Source: Saccoglossus kowalevskii (taxonomy: Eukaryota > Hemichordata > Enteropneusta > Harrimaniidae). Taken from it: 11,456 nucleotides of DNA. The stretch lies in assembly GCF_000003605.2 (NCBI RefSeq), contig NW_003137823.1, forward strand, positions 219,167 to 230,622. The letters are read 5' to 3'. Both the position numbers and the translations under genes were made by a program. Shown here piece after piece: positions 1 to 7,300 of the stretch. The notes beneath the pieces were generated by a model. The model saw only the letters and a program-made list of their open reading frames with translations, was not told where the DNA came from and searched no databases. Numbering within the stretch: the stretch's first letter is position 1; every line of letters starts with the position of its first letter.

Positions 1-188
1 GTCAATCATTTAAATGTTAAACAATCATAATCATATTCCTGACATTTTTATATTCCAACTATGTTACTATAAACAAAACTATATATCTTAAATTTGATAA
101 CTAACGGGGACTGTGCCATGCATGGCTTGTTGACCAAGTTGTGCCTACTTGATAATTTCTTTTATTAATTACTCTTGTCGACTTTATC

Positions 189-269
<81 letters not shown>

Positions 270-339
270 GATGTTTTCTATTCTCAACTATGTGCTGTAT
301 GTGAGTATAAACAAAGAATTTTTACCTCTATGATAATAG
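1..339 (+). other. ZMAT2 upstream intron (partial)
   Basis: This is non-coding sequence ahead of the ZMAT2 exon at 340. It is AT-rich and holds the TA microsatellite. I see no exon in it that could supply the zinc finger, so that exon must lie before position 1. Confidence 0.7.
194..265. repeat. (TA)36 dinucleotide microsatellite
   Basis: An uninterrupted run of TA dinucleotides of 72 bases within a ZMAT2 intron. Perfect purity over this length suggests it is length-polymorphic and may be mis-sized in an assembly. Confidence 0.98.
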
Positions 340-485
340 ATCAGCGGAACTTGGGAATGTCAATGAGAGTTGAAAGGTCATCACTGGATCAGGTTAAAAA
401 ACGATTTGAACTTAATAAGAAAAAGATGGAAGATAAGAAACAAGAATATGATTTTGAACAAAGAATGACTGAACTGCGAGAGGAA
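340..485 (+). CDS. ZMAT2: ZMAT2 penultimate coding exon
   Basis: The acceptor is the pyrimidine-containing stretch ending 'gataatag' at 339, and the donor is GAA|gtaagt at 486. The exon opens with two bases (AT) that finish a His codon begun in the previous exon. It then reads QRNLGMSMRVERSSLDQVKK and on to ELREE, ending in phase 0. This stretch follows the C2H2-type finger in the family and is predicted to be a charged helix. An acceptor shifted to 344 would drop HQ, which I consider less likely because KHQRNLGMS is conserved in ZMAT2. Confidence 0.9.
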
Positions 486-2384
486 GTAAGTGAAATGCTG
501 TAAAATACATTGTTTTAGTTGGAATTAATTTTTGCTGGAAAGACTTTATGGAGTTTACTTCTGATGTTTTGAATGTAAAATGTTGGGAAAAGGACATACT
601 GAATCATTTCTTCATTAATGTTTGAAATACTTTTGTAGCAGGAGCTCACATTGCTTATACATGGATCAGTCACCTGAATAGTCAGATACTATAGACAAGA
701 TATTTGTGTGCATATTCATACATAAATTGTTAAAGTTGTTTTGAAATTATTTTTCAAAGATTCATTGTAATCAAACAATTGATTAGCAAATAAATACTTT
801 TGAGATTTAACCAATCGATAAAAGTTCTTGTAGGTGGTTATAATCACTGGATATTTTCAACAACCCTCAAAATAATTTATTAACACAGAAAAATAAATAT
901 GCACGTTATACACCATATAGTTGAATTTAGTGTGTGTGCAGTGATTGAGTTGTATACCAGATTCCTTTCCCAGTTTAATAGTCAGTCAGTCAGCCAACCA
1001 ACCCGATATTTCCAATGAAGCCCCTATACCAGTATACAAATGATGTATCCGAATGGCAAATTATAAGATCTAGTCACATGTATGACCCAATTTGTTTTTT
1101 AGTTTGATAATTAGATGGTTACTTAAGGTAGAGATGCAGGTTCGTGGGCACTTGGGAGTGACATTTTTTTTTTTTTTGCTTTTTATTATCCAAACAGTCT
1201 TGGCTTTAGACTGTTAAAATTTTGTAGAATTGTGAATAGTGGAACATACTCAATAAATGATTTTAAAATATTGATAACAGGTGCAAACATTATCTCTTTT
1301 GAATGCTTAGCAAGATTTAGCAAGGCTGTACATAAATAATAAAAAAGAAAGATGGTAAAAAAAAAGAAATGACGGGATCTCCACATTATGCACTATATTT
1401 AACTTTTTACAAAACAATAATAGAACTGTTACAGCCATTTTAATTATGAGCATTAGCAAACTTCTTACTGAGTGAATTGTTATGCAAATTAGCAATTATC
1501 TCAGCTTCTTTTTAGTGCACATTCCAGAACTTAAAAAAAAATAGTTCCTAGACGCTTTGAACTTTTGTTTTGAAATTTTTACAAATGATTGACGACGTGT
1601 TTATCTTCAAAACGCCGTTGGGGCATTGTTTTTGGTTGAAGAGTGTGACAACTAGCCTGGGTATTAATTTATGCATAAACTTGAAGTAGTGAAATTTGAG
1701 CTGCTGCCCTGCAAAATTGACAACTGGTAGACAGTTTTCAAGACGGCATGTTCTTCATAGTAAACAGATGTACCCGTAAACCAATTATTCAGAAAATATA
1801 TAGTTTTGTGGACAAGAGAGGTCATCTTAGTTTTTTAATTAACTAATTAAAATACCTGTCCAGTAAACTGCTCTACCTTAACCCATTACTGAGTGTTGGT
1901 GGCGACAGAAGACAGTCAACCTTTTCACCACCAGTTCCCTCTTTTCATCACAAATTCACAAAATAGTTTCGCTAATAGTCTGTACATTTCTTTAAAGAAT
2001 TGAGACAAAAATATACAAATTTTTTGAATAAAACTGAAAATTGACTCAAATTTTGTCGGCTCCAAAATTAGGGTTCATTTCCAGAAATATTGAAGAATAT
2101 AAAAATAAATACAAAACAATTTTGGGCTAGAAAGTCTAGTGGTGAAAAGGTCAAGTTATATCAGATAGTGTTTTAAAGAGTAACCATTGCCATTACACTA
2201 GCACAAATCATGAGTTATTATTTATACATGTCTTGTTTGCTTACAGGAAGAAAAACAGAAAGCATACAGGAAAGATAAGAGGAAAGAAAGAAAAAGGAAA
2301 GCTGCCGATGATTTAGATTTTGAAGTTGATTCTGATATCTCTGCGATGATGGGTTTCTCAGGGTTCGGAGGGTCCAAAAAATAA
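340..2384 (+). CDS. ZMAT2: ZMAT2 (Snu23) 3' part, two exons, partial
   Basis: This is the C-terminal part of zinc finger matrin-type protein 2, the metazoan Snu23. That protein belongs to the spliceosomal B complex, acts in the nucleus with Prp38 near the 5' splice site/U6 contact, and is released on activation. Joining 340-485 to 2247-2384 gives about 93 residues. They start HQRNLGMSMRVERS (the H is split with the upstream exon), continue through a long charged helix (VKKRFELNKKKM, YDFEQRMTELREE) and end MMGFSGFGGSKK. These blocks match my recollection of human ZMAT2, whose end is MGFSGFGSTKKSY, so the last few residues differ. Both splice sites are canonical and the phase is kept. The zinc finger and N-terminus lie upstream of the window. 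The gene converges on the - strand gene. The identification rests on recalled family sequence, not on a search. Confidence 0.92.
486..2246 (+). other. Last intron of ZMAT2
   Basis: A 1761-base intron with gtaagt donor and ttacag acceptor. It contains a T-run near 1164-1177, a pair of inverted 'ttaaggtagag' words (about 1125 and 1872), and a 231-bp MITE at 1920-2150. The rest is AT-rich with no supported coding or RNA gene on either strand. Confidence 0.8.
1920..2150 (+). mobile_element. 231-bp MITE with CCTTTTCACCAC termini and TCAA duplication
   Basis: The element begins CCTTTTCACCAC and ends with its exact reverse complement GTGGTGAAAAGG. It is bounded on both sides by TCAA (1916-1919 and 2151-2154), which looks like a 4-bp target-site duplication. 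It has no coding capacity, so it is a non-autonomous DNA transposon. A diverged copy in the opposite orientation lies at 5931-6144. The superfamily is not identified. Confidence 0.75.
2247..2384 (+). CDS. ZMAT2: ZMAT2 last coding exon
   Basis: The acceptor is 'cttgtttgcttacag' ending at 2246, and the exon continues the phase-0 frame. It encodes 45 residues: a lysine/arginine-rich run (EEKQKAYRKDKRKERKRK), an acidic patch (DDLDFEVDSD), then the family signature MMGFSGFGGSKK and TAA at 2382-2384. The basic-then-acidic-then-GFSGFG order is that of ZMAT2/Snu23. It is too short and too split to be seen as a long open frame. Confidence 0.92.
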   Translation, partial: EEKQKAYRKDKRKERKRKAADDLDFEVDSDISAMMGFSGFGGSKK

Positions 2385-2394
2385 AACTCTTATA

Positions 2395-2409
2395 TGTAAA
2401 TACATTAAA
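2395..2409 (+). promoter_or_regulatory. ZMAT2 3' UTR: Pumilio-type element and ATTAAA poly(A) signal
   Basis: Eleven bases after the ZMAT2 stop lies TGTAAATA (2395-2402), an exact match to the Pumilio/PUF recognition element. It overlaps by one codon-length the poly(A) signal variant ATTAAA (2404-2409), and a T/G-rich stretch (2434-2447) follows about 25 bases later. The mRNA would have a very short 3' UTR of roughly 40-50 bases. The motif match is visible in the sequence; use in the cell is inferred. Confidence 0.5.
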
Positions 2410-2626
2410 GTTTAACAGCATTTTACAAAATACAAGTTTTTTGGTTGGAAGGGAATCTTGATGAAAAAAAACAAGTTTTTGTATTTATATTTGTGTAGCT
2501 GTAAAACACATGGTGCATCATTTTGTGTATCAGATCTAGCACTAAAATTTGTTAGTCTTTAATCCTCATTCTGTGCCAACCCCATGTACTTTTACATTGA
2601 CTTGACCAACGAACCAGCACTACCAT

Positions 2627-2819
2627 CAGGGTGCTAGCCAGCCACCAGTCCACCCACCAAACGGACTGGCAACTTGGATTTTGGCCTAGCAACTTTTTCT
2701 CATTTTACTGTTTTTTCCTATTATTCTTTTATAATTTTACCAAAATATATCCAAAACCATCTACAGTTTTCATGAATTTGTTTTAGACTGGCAGTTGCAA
2801 ATTGCTGGCTAATAGTGTG
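2627..2819 (+). mobile_element. 193-bp hAT-type MITE with 8-bp target-site duplication
   Basis: The element starts CAGGGTGCTAGCCAG and ends CTGGCTAATAGTGTG; the reverse complement of the end agrees with the start at 10 of 15 positions, including TAGCCAG. Both sides carry the identical 8-mer ACTACCAT (2619-2626 and 2820-2827). An 8-bp duplication and a CAGGG terminus are hallmarks of the hAT superfamily. It has no open reading frame, so it is non-autonomous. Subterminal 'ccaccagtcc' and 'agactggcag' also pair imperfectly. Confidence 0.8.
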
Positions 2820-3021
2820 ACTACCATGTAGGCTTTTTGTACAATTTGGATCAGAGACTCAACCAAGAAAGTATGCAACTAATTTCTATTCTTCACACAC
2901 AGTGTTTGGAAAAATGGGCAGCTAATGAATCATAGAGCAAAGTAGACTGCAAATTGGCCTAAAGAAGCCTCTGGTCATGTTTTGAAAATGTTGGACAAAG
3001 TTGCATTATTAGCCATATATA

Positions 3022-3135
3022 GTACATGTAGCTACAGGATATATAGAGAATACTACCCGGTAGATGTTAATGATGGACAGTTACAAATAAGCTGTATGTT
3101 ATACATGTAACTACTGGACATGTACAGAATACTGT
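3022..3135. repeat. Short direct duplication, about 79-bp spacing
   Basis: 'gtacatgtagctacaggata' near 3022 and 'atacatgtaactactggaca' near 3101 are followed in each case by an 'agaatact' word. This looks like a decayed local tandem duplication of about 80 bp. Confidence 0.45.
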
Positions 3136-3259
3136 GTAAATTATTACACACATATATACTGATTTATCACCAATTTATTAAAGTTTTTTTGTTTAGATAA
3201 TACATTTCATGTGTTGTGTTTACTCAGAATAAGGTTATCAGTGTACGACAGTTGAGTGG

Positions 3260-3520
3260 AAGCCAGATTTAACCTGTTCATTTCCAGGTTCAAGCATTCA
3301 GTCAGATGTGACAGTCATGACTTGACCCTTTCACAACCAGATTTAACTGCAACTTGGTACCTTTTAATATTCTTTAACATTCAGGTTTAATCTATTTACC
3401 ACCAAATTCTACCCTTTCTATGCCATTCACATCCAGATTTAACCCTCTTTCAACCAATCAATTCATTCTTGGTCAGATTCGCCCTTTCACATCAATTAAG
3501 TTATAAACCTTTTCATCTGA
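3260..3520. repeat. Decayed array of 'ccagatttaaccctttca' words
   Basis: Variants of ccagatttaac(cc) followed by (t)ttca occur at about 3262, 3338, 3383 and 3434, and partial words (ccctttcac, aaccttttcatc) continue to about 3510. Spacing is irregular, at roughly 45-75 bp. This is consistent with an old, heavily mutated minisatellite or transposon-derived array. Confidence 0.45.
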
Positions 3521-3639
3521 GAATATTACAGTAGCCTGATAGTTGCAGATACATTGTCTACCTGCGAAGTTGGACGTATCAAAATCAGATTTTGGTTTGT
3601 GCATTCTAAGACATTTGTCATGTATGTAATTGTATCAAA

Positions 3640-3870
3640 ACTTGACGCAAGACCATGCATGACTTGCATGTGCACCATTTTGATGAAATATGGCTGACTG
3701 GCAGCCACTTTGTTTGCTAAATTGTGAGACTGGAAGTTTCGCAGAGATGAACTGACAATTTCATTCAAACTTTGTATCATAATCATGCTTATTGGATTAC
3801 AGGTGAATGTCATAGTTTTCTCAAGATTCAAACAAAAATAGGCAACTGGTGGCCATTTTGTTCAAAATTC
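3640..3870 (-). repeat. Relic of the 'ggctgccagtcggccat' repeat family
   Basis: On the minus strand this region contains gtggctgccagtcagccat (near 3688-3707) followed by catgcaagtcatgcatgg. Both resemble the core and flank of the array at 10820-11456. A second weak core, 'ggcaactggtggccattttg', lies at 3841. The long open frame on the minus strand here is the translation of this repeat, not a gene. Confidence 0.5.
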
Positions 3871-4047
3871 AGTTGAAAGTGATGATTAACAGTTTCTAAA
3901 AATCTGTGAAGAAATGCTGTGTTAAGTTGAAACTTTTCAAATATGCAAGTGTTGGTAAGGATATCATTGTTAATATTTTCATTCTGTATTTTGTGGTAGA
4001 GGACAGTACTGACAAAACAATCTGCATTATTTGAAATATAATTTCAT

Positions 4048-4053
4048 TTTAAT
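4048..4053 (-). promoter_or_regulatory. Candidate poly(A) signal of the minus-strand gene
   Basis: ATTAAA on the minus strand lies about 180 bases after the TGA at 4231, followed by a T/G-rich tgttttgt stretch. A second ATTAAA at 4222-4227 sits only four bases past the stop and is less likely to be used. Either would give a short 3' UTR. Confidence 0.4.
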
Positions 4054-4230
4054 ACAAATGCTTAATGATTTATATTTCTCAATATAAAAAATATCAGTTT
4101 TAACTGACAATTGTAACAAAAACGAGTGTAAATAATTTTACATCTACAGTGACAGATATATAATAATTATAAACACTTGTATTTCATGAAAAGACGTATT
4201 AATTATACATAACAGGAACATTTTAATGTT

Positions 4231-4306
4231 TCAAAAAAAGATATTATCCTCATTAAAGAGTTCTTGGAACACGCTTTTACCCTCTTCTTTGTTACTAACA
4301 ACCAAC
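4231..4306 (-). CDS. Minus-strand gene last exon and stop
   Basis: The acceptor is 'ttactttgtttctacag' above 4306, with a strong pyrimidine tract. The first base completes an Arg codon. The exon then encodes 24 residues, LVVSNKEEGKSVFQELFNED then NIFF, and TGA at 4231-4233. This is the only reading phase that fits the preceding donor. The end is hydrophobic and unlike the acidic, disordered middle of the protein, so it may be a conserved docking peptide. Confidence 0.72.
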
Positions 4307-7300
4307 CTGTAGAAACAAAGTAATATCATTAGTAAATATCAAAGAATGGACCAGTTTTTTTTTTTTTTTTTTTTTTAAATGGGGGGGGGGGGGGGGGAGC
4401 TAATACATGTACATGTATTGGGATTACTATAAGGTTATTATGAGAATCCCTCAAAGTATACATAAAAACAGTACAGCTGAAGTATCGGGCGACGCGCAGT
4501 GGAGGTCGATGCTCGGCGTACTGTCTGAGTGCATACTTTGAGATATTCTCGTAATAACCTTATTATACATCTTTTCCTTCCAATGATACATCATGGGAAT
4601 GCGGAAATTCAAAATGTTTAGAACAGAATCAGCGAACTTCTTTGTGTAGAGTCTGATCAAACTCTGGTGGCAGCCATGTTTGTTTTTATTATTAGAGGAC
4701 GCTTTAATACACACATAATCATTCCATATTTTGAATTCGCATTTCCTAATATGGTAGGATAAAAATACCCCGTAAAATTACGGCATGCTGTAACTTATGC
4801 AGTTACTGTGACAGATTTATGATAATACATATAACAGTAAGTACTGCAGCATTGAACTTTGCATCAGCCTCAACCATGTGAGTGGTATTTTGAATATGAA
4901 TTTATTGATTTACATATTTAACATTTCAATCAATAAACTTTCAATCAAGCTAATTACTGTAAAATACTTCAATTTTCACTGAAAAGACTTTTTGGTTGTT
5001 TTGTAGGGAGTGATTTTTTATTTGAATGTAAAACATTGAAAAAAGATATTTTTGCTGGATTTTATTTTCACTGAATCATCCCTTCAGGGAAATTTAAGTA
5101 TTTTACAGTATACTTAATTGTAGAAAAATAAATTCAATTAGTTTCCCGGTTTTGTTTAATGTATTGTTAGACTGAGGTTGCCTTCTAGTATATTTCCAGC
5201 ACTTCAAGGGGCAATAATAAAATACCTATTCAGAGTAGCATTTCATATTTGTCAAAATCGTTCGATTATATATATCTTAAAATTATATGAATTCCAGCAT
5301 AGAGGGCCCTCATGACAATTTATTGGAATTATAGTCAGGCAGGGTGCCTGCCAATAAATTTCACTGGTATTGGATACAAATGTACCTCTATACTACATTA
5401 CTATGTAATGTGTGGTACATGATACAGTATAGCAGAATATGGATGGCATGTCTACATTCATCCACTCACTATTCTCTATTGTAACATGCCATGGTTATCT
5501 AATATGATAACAATATCAGACAATTACTATTATTTATAGAATATTATTTATCTGACAATTCATTTGGTATGTTAATATAGTAACTTGCATACCTGTTTTT
5601 ATATTGTTTTCCATGACCTGTCTCACTGACTTCTTTGAATAATGAATTCATGACTGGCTTACTAAAGGATTCCTGTGGAATAATAGAGATAGCAAACAAG
5701 ATTATGTGAACTTTAAACAATTTCAACAAGTATATAATTTATATTGCTATTTTCACTGAAATTCAGTGGAAATAAAATCCTCCAAATGTACTATTTTTAC
5801 CTATACACTATGTTACATCCATCAAAAATGATCAGTGAAAATAAACTCCTTAAAAACATTCAAAAAGTCTTTGCAGATAAAGGATATTTTACAGTATAAA
5901 AGAATAAAAAAAAATGTCAGAAACTCTTAACCCTTTCAATATCAGACTTTCTTGTCCAAATTATTCTGCACTTTCTTCTTATATTCTTCAATATTTCTGG
6001 AAATGAACCCGCATTTTGGAGCCAACAGACAAAATTTGAGTAAATTTGGCTATTTTCGTCCCAATCTTCTAAAGGTAAGTGCAGACTATAAACCGGACTA
6101 TTTTGTGAATTTGTGATGAAAAGAGGAAACTGGTCGTCAAAAGGATAAAGTAACAGATGTGAAAAAGTAGTAGACATGAGAGAATACGCACCTGACTGGT
6201 ATCTATACTGCCTGCATCATTTTCTGTGTTCACACAGTGCTCTGTATTATCATGTTTTTCATCTTCCATTGGTGATAAACTTGATGAGGTGTTACCATGA
6301 CAAAGAAAAATTGAATCATGCTAGCAAGATAAAGAGAAGCATTAACATCAGGAACTTGGTGCAAATCATTGACTAATGAACAGTGAACTTGCTTGTGGTA
6401 TTACACTTTCCACAAAAATCACCCTTGTAAACAGTCTTGTATTCACATGTACATCTCTAGTCGCAGACACCAGTTGCAGAGAAGTGAAATATTGCCCAAA
6501 AATTAATTTGATCTTTCCATCCATTGTATTTTGTATATTCATATTAGAAGAAATGACCATTTTGACCATCTTCTTAAAATTCTCAGTTTCTTTATGTGAT
6601 GATACAAAATGTTTGTGTATGTGATTTACCCAAAATATTTGCAGACTAAGCACATGGCAATTTCCTTGGCATCTCATAAAAGTGCATAAAAAAATACAGT
6701 CTATGACATTCAAAAGTTAATCAACATTGTCTTTTTCAAATTCAAATGAAATTCTATGAATACAAAAATTGCAAATGTCCTGTAAATGTCGACAGTGTCA
6801 TTATTTTCAGGACTATTTTGTAATTATCTGGGCTTTTGACTTTTGACACTAATAAAACTAAGAATTGTGTAGTATGAAAGTAATATTAGTCTATACTTAC
6901 CTCATCATCACTTTCCACTGCCGGATCAACATTTTCTTTTGCGTCATGGTCTTTTGTTGATGAACAGGATGAGGTGCCATGGTAACTAACATTTGAAATC
7001 TATGAAAATATGCAAGAAAAATAACAATAATCATTTTGAGTTTGTAACAGCTTCATTTGTTATGTAATCCTGGACCCAACCTGAGTTGAATGAAAGTATA
7101 GTTGCTCTTATACAATAGCTGGGTTTCTTTGTACAATATTTTGTTGTAGGCTCAGTCAAAGTTGATATCATAGTGACGCACACTATTATGGCAAGTGTAT
7201 ACAAAACTAATGGTGTCAAGCTTTTTTTTCAAGGATTCAAACATCTACCTGCCAAGGGAATACTTATAACACAACATAAACTAGAATGAGAAAGATTTGT

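Larger units (their letters stand above)
2410..4047. other. Intergenic space between convergent gene ends
   Basis: No coding region is supported here on either strand. The stretch contains a hAT-type MITE (2627-2819), a short duplicated segment around 3022-3135, a decayed array of 'ccagatttaacc'-like words (3260-3520), and a relic of the repeat family that forms the array at the right end of the window (about 3640-3870). Confidence 0.7.
4307..5592 (-). other. Last intron of the minus-strand gene
   Basis: A 1286-base intron filled largely by repeats: poly-T/poly-G tracts and a palindrome (4355-4419), a foldback element (4431-4561), a MITE (4957-5108) and a small nested hairpin (5317-5360). 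No additional exon is needed, because the flanking phases already match. Confidence 0.65.

Noticed and set aside
3526-3831. 101-codon minus-strand open frame in the intergenic region
   Set aside because: It runs through a relic of a dispersed repeat and shows no recognisable protein or splice context.
4485-4525. tRNA-like promoter boxes in the GC-rich loop (cgcgcagtgg; ggtcgatgctc)
   Set aside because: The A-box-like and B-box-like words are about 10 bases apart, far too close for a tRNA or tRNA-derived SINE, and no cloverleaf forms.
6366-6713. 115-codon minus-strand and overlapping plus-strand open frames
   Set aside because: They lie in an intron whose flanking exons already join in phase, have no recognised similarity, and overlap each other antisense. 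An alternative exon cannot be excluded without RNA data.
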